Part shown: positions 1-10,690 of the stretch, in pieces
How the letters are laid out: the number at the start of each line of letters is the position of its first letter
Numbering within the stretch: position 1 is the stretch's first letter
NCBI GenBank assembly: GCA_036023115.1
Contig: JAYKKT010000076.1
Span: forward strand, 2,480,001 to 2,544,000
DNA from: Brasenia schreberi
Taxonomy: Eukaryota; Streptophyta; Magnoliopsida; Nymphaeales; Cabombaceae
DNA: 64,000 nucleotides
Direction of reading: 5' to 3'
Program-made: the position numbers and the translations under genes
Notes under the pieces: model-generated
Told to the model about the DNA's origin: nothing
What the model saw: the letters and a program-made list of their open reading frames with translations, nothing else
The model's database searches: none

Positions 1-1082
1 GTCCAAGCAGGCGACGTGTAAGTGCTCGAACTTGACTCTCTTACATTACTTTAAACTTAATTCAATTTGATATGGGGTTGTAATAACAGAGCTTGTCTCC
101 CCCCGGATGTAATATATGTGTTTGATGCAAAATACACACACGTACACTCGAGCCTTTCCGCTCTTATCTGCACACTTTTGCACACAAACGGGCCTCAACA
201 GCCCATAGGATATAGCCCTATTTATATACATTCAGCTGGGTTTTAAGGTTCAAGTCGTGTGAGTTGTCTTTCATTTTATACAGTCAAAGCACTCACTCAC
301 ATTGAGCCTTTCCGCTCTTACGTATATATACGTATTTCCCTTCCAGCTGGGTTTTAAATTCAAGTTGCGTGAGTTGCCTTTCAATTTATACACTCAAAGC
401 ACTCACGCCACAATTGAGCCTTCTCGCTCTTATATATATCTATTTCTCCCTTTTGCTGTGTTTTATGGTTCAGTTGCGTGGGTTGCATTTCAATTTATCC
501 ACAACACCCACGCACACATTGAGCCTTTCCGCTCTTAAGATATAGATATATTTAAATTTCTACAATTTACATTCGAGTCGTGTGGGTTGCATTCAATTTG
601 GGTTTTCCCTTCTGTTAAGTCTTTAAATTTCGGGTTTTACATTCAAGTTGTGTGAGTTGCATTGCATACTCGCCATACTCGAGCTAGAGTGCATACCTGC
701 ATCGAACAAACCCGAACAAAACGTGCAAACACGCCTAAGTGGATAAAATTGAAAGACTTAGGGTCGCCCAAATCAAAAACTCGCCAAGTGCATGATTTCA
801 AAAGGATTTTCAAAACACCTCCTTATTCAAAAATCGAATTCGAGTTTAACTTATTCAAACGAAGTCTCTAAGCATACAGACTAACCCTTGTGTGTCGGTG
901 CAAGAAGGTCTACGACGAAAAGATCCCGCTTGCCTACAATTGCCTTTTAAAAGTCAGATATTTCAAAACATACTTCGCTAGTTTGAGTAAGCTAGCTGGC
1001 ACGCCCTAAAAGCGAATGTAGATTGCGAAAAGATTCGCTCCAGGCCTAATAAACCCGGAGTCGAGGATTTTCCATGTCTACA
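1..1082 (+). mobile_element. E1 5' LTR, family B (3' part only; runs off the left edge)
   Basis: This is the R/U5-side end of an LTR. It matches 8147-9225, the end of the E1 3' LTR, almost base for base, and ends in TCTACA directly before a primer-binding site. It holds the block found in every LTR here: a GTAAGTG donor-like site (18-24), a 'GGGGTTGTAATAACRGAGC' type block read here as about 70-93, GAGC-N(4-6)-GCTC motifs, and TGGCACGCCC (997-1006) after a GCTAGC stem. The U3 and most of the R side lie outside the window. Confidence 0.85.
285..540 (+). repeat. Tandem units of about 115 bp in LTR B
   Basis: Two to three degenerate units, each with a 'CACTCAC..ATTGAGCCTT' stretch, a GAGC-N4/6-GCTC motif, an AT-rich TATATA segment and a CAAGT(C/T)GYGTGAGTTG stretch. 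The same array is at 8430-8690, and inverted at 6555-6830. It is the family B form of the 110-bp arrays of family A. The ORFs across it are low-complexity by-products. Confidence 0.7.
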
Positions 1083-1086
1083 GATT

Positions 1087-1104
1087 TGGCACGCTTGGTG
1101 GGAC
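1087..1104 (+). other. Primer-binding site of E1
   Basis: An 18-nt site starting TGG four bases after the LTR end TCTACA. It reads TGGCACGCTTGGTGGGAC and differs from the family A site (TGGCACGCCCGGTGGGAC) by two C-to-T changes. The primer tRNA would end in ...GTGCCA; I could not assign it to an amino acid. Confidence 0.8.
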
Positions 1105-1204
1105 TCGGAACTTAAGTAGACTTCAAACAAACAAGTTACACTCAAATTTTCAAAAAAAAAAAGGTGTTCTCCAAAAGCCAAAATCCAAAGAAAATTTGCA
1201 GAAA

Positions 1205-1690
1205 ATGGAGCAAAAGCCAAAATCCTCATCGAGTAAATCAAAAGAGGTTTCTAAAAAAGCCAAAAAACGAGAAGCAATAGTTGATATACAGGCGATTTTC
1301 AAAGAAAAAATGGATGTTTTAAGCAAAGAGCTTAAAACCCATAAATCCCATAGCAGCTCTTCTTGGGCGCACAAAGATTGTGAAAAGAAAACCGATCTCA
1401 AACTCGACGAAGGATGTGAAATAAAAGGCCAAAACCCAGAAAGGGGCGAGTCCTCCACTCCCACACTTCCAAAATCCTCGTTCAGTAAATCAAAAGAGGT
1501 TTTCGAAACAGCCAAAGAATGAGAAATGCTAGCTGATATATGGGTAACTTTCAAAAAAATGGATGTTTTAAGCAAGGAGCTTAAAACCCATAAATCTCAT
1601 AGCAGCTCTTCTCGGGCGCATAAAGATTGTGAAAAGAAAACCAAAATCAAAATCAACGAGGGAATTAAGGAAGAAAAGGGCGAGTCCTCC
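1205..1690 (+). pseudogene. Gag N-terminus of E1 with an internal tandem duplication
   Basis: The ORF starts at an ATG about 120 nt after the LTR, where family A places its gag start. The product is Lys/Ser-rich and charged (MEQKPKSSSSKSKEV...), with a helical stretch resembling the 'FEAKIDALSQ' part of family A Gag. A segment of about 250 bp occurs twice in tandem (near 1219-1470 and 1471-1690): both halves encode KMDVLSKELKTHKSHSSSS. A TGA at about 1520 separates them. No capsid core or zinc knuckle follows in this orientation; the reading frame runs into an inverted gag-pro piece at 1692. It cannot make a complete Gag. The link to gag is inferred from position and composition, not from a clear domain match. 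Confidence 0.6.
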
Positions 1691-1691
1691 T

Positions 1692-2076
1692 TACTTGGGC
1701 GGGTTTCTTGTATAGTACAAGAATGGGCGCACAAGTGGGTCGACCAGGTTCTGGTTCTTGCGCTAGTTCCTTGGAAATGGTGAGGGTACATACCTCCTTT
1801 CCTTTCCCACTGCCACTGGCGTGTTTGGGAAAGGGTTCCTTGAAGATAGCTTGAGGTGGCTCAGGTTCCGCAGTGACCTGGAGCCGGCCTTCTGCTATCA
1901 AGTTCTCAATTTTATTTAAGAGGGAGAAGCAGCGTTTGGTATCATGGCCTTTGAGCCGATGATACTTACAGAATCGGTTTAAATACCCCCCTTTGGAAGT
2001 GACTCCTTCAGGGATTTCAGGGAGTTCTATCATGCCCTGGGCAAGTAGGAGGTCTAGGACCTCCGACACAGGTTGC
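1692..2076 (-). pseudogene. Inverted gag-pro fragment (zinc knuckle region) inside E1
   Basis: The minus strand encodes an open segment nearly identical to family A Gag-Pro, from 'QPVSEVLDLLLAQGM' through the knuckle (C-X2-H-X4-H-X4-C, FCKYHRLKGHDTKRC) to 'LVLYKKPAQV'. It equals roughly residues 285-415 of the long E5 gag-pro ORF. It lies head-on against the E1 gag start and has no start, capsid or protease of its own. It looks captured from a family A copy by recombination or template switching. The absence of stops suggests the capture is not very old. Confidence 0.85.
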
Positions 2077-4732
2077 ATCGAGTCTAGACATCATCTTAGA
2101 ACTCGAATTCAGGGTTTTGTAAAACCAAAAGGGGCAATGAAAGTCAACCCCCTAAGTATCAAGCCTTCATAAGCAGGTCTCCATATGAATCAAATCGAAC
2201 ACCTTCAAGGCAAATTTCAAAAGAAATGAAAATCTCGAAAAAGGGGTACCATTTCACAAAAGCCTTTTTCAAAATTCTTTTGATAAAAACCTTCCATACA
2301 TTGCAAGTCATGCATTGTCTGCTTTACTTGATCAAATGAAGATGTTGTTCATACTAAATGTGCCATACATTTTCAAAAACTCTTTTGGCGTGTGAAAGGA
2401 ATCACTAAGCCAAAAGAAGAAAACGTGCTTGGCCTTGTTGTAGGCCCTAAAAATTCGAGACATCATCTCCCATGGAAAGGGGAATGATTCATTAAAGCAC
2501 TCATTTTTAAAATCCTATCTCAACAGGTAGGCAAAATGGCAGCCCCTTTTCAACAGAGTATGAGTTCAAAACTCAAGACTCAATATAAGGGACAAGCCCT
2601 GTATCATGTGGCTGAAGTGCCTCTGTGAGACACATTCCCCATACTTGATCAAATGCCCCATGAAGGCACGAATTTTCAAAATGAATTCCAAAAACCCTGC
2701 TTGACCAAAACCAAGTATGGAAAACATATTTCGATCAAAAGGGTGGGTATAAAACCATCTTCATATAGAAAGGGAGGATTTCCAAAAATTGCTTTCTCAA
2801 AAGGGATCAAAATTTCAAAAATTTAACCCTACATATACTTTGAAAAGAAAGATTTTTTTTAACTTCTGGTTTATATGAAAACCTTGATTGTGTTGGGATA
2901 AAGAACATGAATCTCACAATGAAATATGAAGACCATGTCAAAACTAAAACCTGATGGCCATGACGATCACTTAGGGTTGGTTATGTTTTCCATCCTTGAG
3001 CAAAAAGTATCATGATCATGTTAGAAAAATCGTGGAAGTGCATGGACATGAACATACCATTGTCCATCCATAATCCTTTTGAAAAGCCATGGCCCTTCAC
3101 CATGTGGCCACGCGAAATTTCCCTCAAGCTAGGGGCATTTTTAAATATAGCCCCTAGACACCTTCCATGAAGAAACGAATTTCATAGAATGCATCTCCTT
3201 CTTGACTTGTGAAATACATTTCATATATTCACTCTTGCATAAAATCGTGTATTTCCATTTTGAATCACATGGAGTACATAGCATGCATCATATTCATATC
3301 ATATCACCCCAAAGAAAGCCCAAGAGGTGGGCAAACCTGAGTAGGAATGTCCCCATGTCTTCAAAAAAAGGGCAACAAAAATCGAAAATTTGTTGATGTT
3401 GTGGGTAGAAATTAGCAAAACCCCGAAAATGCCCGAATATTCAAAAGGGTTTATGTTAAATTCCTTTTTCGAAAGGATTTTGGAAAAATCGAACTCCTTT
3501 GAAACTTCTTGAAAGAAGGATCGAAGTTGATTGTATAACCCTGAATGGAGGAATTTATACTTTTCGAAAGGTAGAGTCTTCCAAAAACAAATTGGCGATA
3601 TTTCAAAGAACCCTGGCTTACAAGATTAAGCCCTGTTCAAAATATCAAAATATTTTTGAATAGCAGATGCTATTAAGAAATAGGACGATCTCGTTTGAAT
3701 CGAGTAACCAAAGGGATAAGCCTTCCCCCATTCTACTTTCTCTCCAAAAAGGAAAATTGTCTGTGTTCAAAAGAAAGAAAAAAATCGAGAATACAAAAAC
3801 TCCTCCGAAAGAGGTCTTCTCGTTTCAAAAGAAAAAGGAGATATAAAAACACTCCTCCCAAAGAGGTCTTCCCTTCATAAACAGGGAATACAAAAACTCC
3901 TCCAAAGAGCTGCTCTCCTTTAAAAGAAAAGAGGGATTAATGAAAAAATACTCCCAAAGGGAGACCCTCTGTGAAAAAAGGAAACAAAAAGCCAAAGCTC
4001 AAAGAGCGATTTTCCGACTCTTTGCCTAAAACCACAGGACGCTTCAGAAGGGACCGTGGTATCTCTTTCCCGTATCCCTACGGCTTATCCCCAAGGAAAA
4101 AGGTTCAAATTTGCGAAAATCCTAAAGTACGAATAAAATCGGCTTATTTGGATTTCATTTTGTTTTAGAACTCGACTTTGTTTTGTAGGAAATGGAACTT
4201 TGAAATGTTTTCCAAATTTTCCTACCCAAAAAACCTCTACTGAGTAGCAGGTATTGAAACCCGAATGAAGGGAAGTATGAAAAACGGAAGTCCTTTTCGA
4301 TACAAGCTAAAAGGAGTTCGTTTTCAAAAAGAAAATTTTTCAAGAAAAACCTACGATGTCAAAAAGACTAGGGTAGAACCTGCTTAGAGCAGACAGCCTC
4401 AAAAGGCTCTCTCCAAAGCTCGAAAACCCGAAAACGTCTAGAAGACATGGGTAAAACTTGCTCGAAGCGGCCTGCCTCAAAAGGCACTCTTCAGGCTCAA
4501 AACCCCAAAAATAAAAACGTTTTTTCTCATGCATGCATCCAAAAATCATCCATGCATGATCATACATAGGGAAACTTAGGAAAAGTCCCCTTTTGTTAAA
4601 AATCCCCATCTGTGGTAAAAGAAAACAGGGTTTTGCGAAATAAAAATGGTGTATTCTCGAGAAAATTTGAGAGAAAAACCAAAATGGGGTGTTATCTTCT
4701 TCGCCATTATCCAAATCAATTTAGATAATGCC
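2077..4732 (+). other. Non-coding internal region of E1
   Basis: No RT, RNase H or integrase is recognisable in any frame. 2077-3650 is A/T-rich with many TTTTGAAAA/TTTCAAAA runs and resembles nothing else in the window. From about 3660 it aligns loosely with the 3' untranslated part of family A (the GGGATAAGCC stretch, 'CTCCCAAAGGGAGACCCTCT', the hairpin at 4032-4059). E1 therefore has the ends of an LTR element but no enzymes, as in LARD or gag-only non-autonomous elements. Confidence 0.7.
4032..4059 (+). other. Conserved 28-nt hairpin in the 3' region of E1
   Basis: CCAC(A/G)G ... CCGTGG stem around GACGCTTCAGAAGGGA. The same 28 nt occurs upstream of the polypurine tract in E3 (32496-32523), E5 (59026-59053) and twice in E2. 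Confidence 0.65.
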
Positions 4733-4745
4733 AAAGAGGGGCATC
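4733..4745 (+). other. Polypurine tract of E1
   Basis: AAAGAGGGGCATC lies directly before TGTAAACACC, identical to the tract of E3 and E5. It is the expected plus-strand primer site and fixes the start of the 3' LTR. Confidence 0.85.
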
Positions 4746-5309
4746 TGTAAACACCCCGAATTTTCAAAAAATCAAAAACTCTCAAAAATACAAAAAAGCT
4801 CGTTTGAGCCAAAACGACAACCTGTTTTAGAATGTGAAAACAGGTATAAAAGGCAAAAGAAAAGCCCAGGCAAGAAGAGGATTCGAGCCTAGAATTTTAG
4901 AAGCCACCCCCTGTTCAAAAACTGAAGAAAAAAGAGCCCGTTTGGAGAAAAGCCCGATAGAAGGGTAAAAATGTAATTTGGGTCAAAGAAAAAGCACAAA
5001 GCAGCTCCAAAATGCAGAAAGAAGCCCAGTACCTGAGGAAGTCGACAAAAGTCTGAGACACATCCCGTTAGAATGAAGAACGGAATCCGTGCGGCAATCT
5101 GAGTTCGATATCAATAGGAACCGGCCAAAAACCAAAACGGCGGACCGAAACAAACGCCGAAAAAGTCCTGAAAGGCAGAACACCGGTTGGAAGAAAGACT
5201 TGAGGAAGACCCAGGTCAGAGTTGGGCATCCGATGAATCGAAGCCCGCTCGAAACCGATGGTGAAAAGCACCAGAAAGGACCAAAAAACCAAGGAGCAGA
5301 AGAAAAATC

Positions 5310-5545
5310 TGGATTGGGTCTGAACCCAAAAATATTCAGATCCAGATCCAAATTGTGTTTGGATTGGATATGGATCTCAAAAATCCAAGATTCGAGATTC
5401 GAGATCCAAACCCAAATAAATATTTAGACTGGATCTGGATCTCAAAATATCCGAGATCCACGATCCAGATCCACATTGAGTTTGAATTGGATCCAGATAG
5501 CCAAACCCAAATCCAAGACCCAAGATCCAATATCCACATAAGAAA
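5310..5545. repeat. Degenerate GGAT/ATCC repeat tract
   Basis: Dense runs of ATCCAAA, GGATCT and GATCCA words on both strands, so the tract is self-complementary and can fold. It lies just upstream of the TATA box, as do similar tracts in the C-type LTRs (16540-16850, 40390-40660). Family A has only a short version. Confidence 0.75.
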
Positions 5546-5546
5546 C

Positions 5547-5556
5547 CTATAAAAGG
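5547..5556 (+). promoter_or_regulatory. TATA box of LTR B
   Basis: CTATAAAAGG, about 800 bp into the LTR and directly after the ATCC tract. Transcription would start around 5580. A CT-rich leader and a splice donor follow at 5825. Confidence 0.65.
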
Positions 5557-5821
5557 ACGTGAGGGGCTGGTGGAAAGAGGCTGCAAAAAAGAAATCTCAT
5601 GCCACTTTGCATGGGTAGGAGAGAGAGAGAGAGAAGGGAAAAAAGTCAACAAAGGGGGCTGGTTTCCCCCTTTGTTCTTGCAAGTCGTGGGCTGGTTTTG
5701 TAAGCTAGGAAGCCACCATTTCACGCCAAAGAAACTTGCTGCAGCTCATGTGGATCTGGCAACCATGGATGGCCCACTTGATGTGAAGAGAAGGTGCGTG
5801 GAGATCACCCAAACCGTGGCC

Positions 5822-5830
5822 AAGGTGAGT
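5822..5830 (+). promoter_or_regulatory. Candidate 5' splice site in the LTR B leader
   Basis: AAG|GTGAGT, close to the full plant donor consensus, about 275 bp after the TATA box. Family A has CGG|TAAGT-type sites at a similar distance. No transcript evidence is available. Confidence 0.5.
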
Positions 5831-5965
5831 CCCTAGAACCCATCAAAGCCATTCTATCCTTTGCCCCTCTAAAACCACCTAACTATCTTGAGAAAACCCA
5901 ATAAGGTTCGACCAAACACATGCTGGCCGAATTTTGCAAAACTACCTAGACTCTATCCAAAAATC

Positions 5966-5983
5966 GTCCCACCGGGCGTGCCA
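5966..5983 (-). other. Inverted primer-binding site at the left tip of the foldback
   Basis: On the minus strand this reads TGGCACGCCCGGTGGGAC, four bases beyond an LTR end at 5988. Homology to the elements stops at or within one base of the end of these 18 nt. It keeps the CCCGG form, unlike the mutated site at 1087. Confidence 0.75.
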
Positions 5984-5987
5984 AATC

Positions 5988-8900
5988 TGTAGACACGGAA
6001 AATCTTTGACTTCGGGTTTCTTAGGCTTGGAGCGAATCTTTTCGCAATCTATGTTCGCTTTTAGGGCGTGCCAGCTAGCTTACTCAAACTAGCGAAGTAG
6101 TTTTTGAAATATCTGACTTTTGAAAGGCGATTGTAGGCAAGCGGGATCTTTTCGTCGCAGACCTTCTTGCACCGACGCGCAAGGGTCAGTCTGTACGCTT
6201 AGAGACTTCGTTTGAACAAGTTAAACTCAAATTCGATTTTTGAATAAGGAAGTGTTTTGAAAATCCTTTTGACATCATGCACTTGGCGAGTTTTTGATTT
6301 GGGCGACCCTAAGTCTTTCAATTTTAATCACTTGGGCGTGGAGTGTGCGCATCCAGTGGCCTAAGTTGGGCGTTTTGTACGATTTTGTTCGGGGTTTGTT
6401 CGATGCAAGTATGCAACCTAGCTTGAGTATGGCGAGTATGCAATGCAACTCACACAACTGAACCTTAAAACCCGAAATTGAAAGACTTAGCAGAAGGGAA
6501 AACCCAAATTGAATGCAACTCACACGACTTGAATGTAAATTGCAGAAATTTAAATATATCTATATCTTAAGAGCGAAAAGGCTCAATGTGTGCGTGGGTG
6601 TTGTGTATAAATTGAAATGCAACACACGCAATTGAACCGTAAAACGCAGCAGAAGGGAGATATAGATATATATGAGAGCGAGAAGGCTCAATGTGAGTGA
6701 GTGCTTTGAGTGTATAAATTGAAAGGCAACTCACGCAACTTGAATTTAAAACCCAGCTGAAAGGGAAATACGTATATATACATAAGAGCGGAAAGGCTCA
6801 ATGTGAGTGAGTGCTTTGAGTGTATAAAATGAAAGACAACTCACATGACTTGAACCTTAAAACCCAGCTGAATGTATATAAATAGGGCTATATCCTATGG
6901 GCTGTTGAGGCCCGTTTGTGTGCAAAAGTGTGCAGATAAGAGCGGAAAAGCTCAAGTGTACGTGTGTGTATTTTGCATCAAACACATATATTACATCCAG
7001 GGGGAGACAAGCTCCGTTATTACAACCCCATATGGAATTGAATTAAGTTTAAAGTAATGTAAGAGAGTCAAGTTCGAGCACTTACATGTCGCCTGCTCGG
7101 GCTTTTCTTTATTAGTGGGATCCGACCTTGGATATAACCGATGGATGGTCCTCTCGCAGCGAACCGATCTGATGCGTGGAGTTTTGGGTGAGATTCGATC
7201 GAGCCTAAGGCAAGGTGTAGGGGATCTAAGGTGAGGGGCTTAGGTAGGTTTGAGTCTAAGTCCTAAGGTGATGGGCGACCAGCTAGGGTTCGAGTTTGGT
7301 GAGGATCCTAGTGTGGATTTAGGAAGGGTCCTAAAGGAATGCTCGGCCAAGTGGTGGCCGAGCTTGTTTGATGTTTTGGAGATAGTCCTAGGGTGAGTCC
7401 TAAAGGAAAGGCTCGGCCAAGGGTGGCCGAGCTGGACAAGTCTTAGGGTTAGTCTAGGTTAGGCCTTGGGGTGAGGTTGCTAAAAGAAATGGCTCGGCCA
7501 AGGGTGGCCGAGCTGGGCGGCTTGGGTTTAGTTTAGGTTGAGAATTTGGGATGAAATGGCTAAAGGGAATGGCTCGGCCAATAGCTGGCCGAGCTCACCC
7601 TAGGTCAGTCCTAGTGAGTCCCTAATACCAAACTAAATCAAACCCACATTGCTCCAGCTCGGCCACCCTTGGCCGAGCAATTCTCTTTAGCCATTTCATC
7701 CCAAAATCTCAACCTAAACTAAACCCAAGCCGCCCAGCTCGGCCACCCTTGGCTGAGCCATTTCTTTTAGCAACCTCACCCCAAGGCCTAACCTAGACTA
7801 ACCCTAAGACTTGTCCAGCTCGGCCACCCTTGGCCGAGCCTTTCCTTTAGGACTCACCCTAGGACTATCTCCAAAACATCAAACAAGCTCGGCCACCACT
7901 TGGCCGAGCATTCCTTTAGGACCCTTCCTAAATCTACACTAGGATCCTCACCAAACTCGAACCTTAGCTGGTCGTCCATCACCTTAGGACTTAGACTCAA
8001 ACCTACCTAAGCCCCTCACCTTAGATCCCCTACACCTTGCCTTAGGCTCGATCGAATCTCACCCAAAACTCCACGCATCAGAACGGTTCGCAGCGAGAGG
8101 ACCATCCATCAGTTATATCCAAGGTCAGATCCCACTGATAAAGGAAGTCCAAGCAGGCGACGTGTAAGTGTTCGAACTTGACTCTCTTACATTACTTTAA
8201 ACTTAATTCAATTCGATATGGGGTTGTAATAACGGAGCTTGTCTCCCCCCGGATGTAATATATGTGTTTGATGCAAAATACACACACGTACACTCGAGCC
8301 TTTCCGCTCTTATCTGCACACTTTTGCACACAAATGGGCCTTAACGGCCCATAGGATATAGCCCTATTTATATATATTCAGCTGGGTTTTAAGGTTCAAG
8401 TCGTGTGAGTTGTCTTTCATTTTATACACTCAAAGCACTCACTCACATTGAGCCTTTCCGCTCTTACGTATATATACGTATTTCCCTTCCAGCTGGGTTT
8501 TAAATTCAAGTTGCGTGAGTTGCCTTTCAATTTATACACTCAAAGCACTCACGCCACAATTGAGCCTTCTCGCTCTTATATATATCTATATCTCCCTTCT
8601 GCTGCGTTTTATGGTTCAGTTGCGTGGGTTGCATTTCAATTTATCCACAACACCCACGCACACATTGAGCCTTTTCGCTCTTAAGATATAGATATATTTA
8701 AATTTCTGCAATTTACATTTGAGTCGTGTGAGTTGCATTCAATTTTGGTTTTCCCTTCTGTTAAGTCTTTAAATTTCGGGTTTTACATTCAAGTTGTGTG
8801 AGTTGCATTGCATACTTGCCATACTCGAGCTAGAGTGCATACCTACATCGAACAAACCTGAACCAAACGTGCAAACACGCCTAAGTGGATAAAATTGAAA

Positions 8901-9225
8901 GACTTAGGGTCGCCCAAATCAAAAACTCACCAAGTGCATGATTTCAAAAGGATTTTCAAAACACCTCCTTATTCAAAAATCGAATTCGAGTTTAACTTAT
9001 TCAAACGAAGTCTCTAAGTGTACAGACTAACCCTTGCGCGTCGGTGCAAGGTCTGCGACGAAAAGATCCCGCTTGCCAACAATTGCCTTTCAAAAGTCAG
9101 ATATTTCAAAACATACTTCGCTAGTTTGAGTAAGCTAGCTGGCACGCCCTAAAAGCGAACGTAGATTGCGAAAAGATTCGCTCCAGGCCTAAGAAACCCG
9201 GAGTCGAGGATTTTTTGTGTCTACA
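5988..9225. repeat. Inverted repeat of about 3.2 kb (two LTR B R/U5 halves, head to head)
   Basis: 5988-7595 is the reverse complement of 7655-9225, arms about 1.6 kb, with a spacer of about 59 bp (7596-7654). Each arm carries, from its outer end, the LTR terminus TCTACA, the GCTAGC stem with TGGCACGCCC, the 115-bp units, the GGGGTTGTAATAAC block, and an inner part with hairpin units. The arms differ by scattered substitutions and small indels (for example, AAGAAGGTCTGCGACG against AAGGTCTGCGACG), so this is not a simple read-through artefact of one strand. Confidence 0.85.
7341..7909. repeat. Eight hairpin units GCTCGGCCA-N-TGGCCGAGC
   Basis: Four units in the left arm (starting near 7341, 7411, 7492, 7572) and four mirror units in the right arm (near 7657, 7737, 7815, 7887), spaced about 70-80 bp. 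Each is a near-perfect 9-bp stem with a 3-6 nt loop, embedded in a 'CCTAAAGGAA' repeat unit. Confidence 0.8.
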
Positions 9226-10176
9226 ACAACTAAGAGAGTGCACGTGTGTGTGGGTGTGCCAAGCCACGTTATTACAAGCGGGGGGAGACTATGCTCCGTT
9301 ATTACAACCCCGTATCAAATTGAATTCAAGCAAGTCTACAACTAAGGACCGAGTTAGACACTTACTTATAGCTGGTCCGGAGGTAACTTGCTTGAGCGTA
9401 GGCTTGGCTTCACCTTGGGCTGCAAGAGGGAGCTCCTTGAAGTTGAACGGCAAGGGGAGATGCTGGCCGGGTGCCTTGGGTGCGTGGGAAGGGCGCCTTG
9501 AAGATGGCTGACTGCTAGGAATCGGCTGCTAGGAATGGGCTGCCTTGGTGTGTTGGGCTAAGGGGACTAAGGAAGGTCACTAGGGGATGGGTTGGTTGTA
9601 GACGCGCGAAAATCCCCGCCTCTTGCCTTTTCAGGGCTCGGAGCGGATCCTCTCGTGTGTCTAAGGCCTATGTATGCAAACAGGGCGTGCCAAGTAGCTT
9701 ACTTAAGCTAGCGAAGATATTTTTAACACTGACTTCTAAACGTGGCGACTGTGAGCAAGTAAGCTCTTGTCGTCGCAGACCTTCTTGCACCGATGCACAA
9801 GGGTCAGTCTGTACGCTTTGCAAAAATCGAATTTTTGGAGAGAAAGTCTACGAAGCCGTTCGAGGTGTCTATTTCGGGTCTTTTAAATGCGATTGCATGT
9901 TTTAGATCACGTGGATTTGCACGTGCCTAAGTTTTTTCTTTTATCCCTTTTCGGGCCACCTAGTTTGTGTGTTATGAACACTCCACTACATGGGCGAATT
10001 CGAGCGGGGCTTGCTTTGATGCAATATGCGTCCTACCTCGTGGTATGGCGTAGATGCAATGCAAACTCACGCTACTCCAAAGGGAAAACCCGAAATGTAA
10101 AGACAATACTGAAGGGAAATAACCGAAGGGAAATAACCGAAGGGAGATATGTATATAGATTATGTATATGAGCCCT

Positions 10177-10690
10177 TACTCGGGTCTTGCAAATAAGAGC
10201 GAAGGCTCAATGTGGGTGCGTGCTCGAATTGAAAGACTTACACACACGACATGAAATTAAACCCAAATATAAATTGCAGTATGGCCTTGACTAAGGTCTT
10301 GGGAGTAAGAGCGAAGGCTCAATGTGTGTGAGAGTGCTTGAATTGAAAGACTTACACACACGACATGAAATGAAACCCAAATAGTATAGGTCGGCCCTTA
10401 CTTGGGTCTTTCAAATAAGAGCTAAAGCTCAATGTGTGTGAAAGTGCTTGAATTGAAAGACTTACTCACACGACATGAAATGAAACCCAAATAGTATAGG
10501 TCGGCCCTTACTTGGATCTTTCAAATAAGAGCGAAAGCTCAATGTGTGTAAAAGTGCTTGAATTGAAAGACTTACTCACACGACATGAAATGAAACCCAA
10601 ATAGTATAGGTCGGCCCTTACTTGGGTCTTTCAAATAAGAGCGAAAGCTCAATGTGTGTGAGTGCTTGAATTGAAAGACAACGCACCCAA
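10177..10690 (-). repeat. 110-bp tandem array in sL1
   Basis: About five units, each with AAGAGCGAA(A/G)GCTCAATGTG, TGCTTGAATTGAAAGACTTAC and ACACGACATGAAAT, separated by GGCCCTTACTTGGGTCTT-like spacers. Units are 85-95% alike by eye. Confidence 0.8.

Larger units (their letters stand above)
4746..9225 (+). mobile_element. E1 3' LTR, family B, containing a large foldback
   Basis: Begins TGTAAACACCCCGAA after a polypurine tract and ends TTTTTGTGTCTACA at 9225, next to family A LTR sequence into which E1 inserted. Length is about 4.48 kb, against about 3.3 kb for family A; most of the excess is an inverted copy of the LTR's own R/U5 half (5966-7595). The U3 part has ATCC-rich repeats, a TATA box (5547) and a splice donor (5825). 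Whether the 5' LTR has the same foldback cannot be seen, because it starts before the window. Confidence 0.8.

Noticed and set aside
302..538. Small ORFs in the 115-bp units (also 8448-8684, 44063-44248)
   Set aside because: Repeat-derived, differing between units, no conserved start or domain.
2077..3660. A hidden host gene in the E1 internal region
   Set aside because: No ORF over about 65 codons, no splice-bounded coding pattern, and no similarity I recognise. The stretch is between the element's own primer site and polypurine tract.
5988..9225. Foldback as a DNA transposon with long terminal inverted repeats
   Set aside because: The outer ends are LTR termini TCTACA of a known element in the window, there is no transposase, and one arm ends at a primer-binding site.
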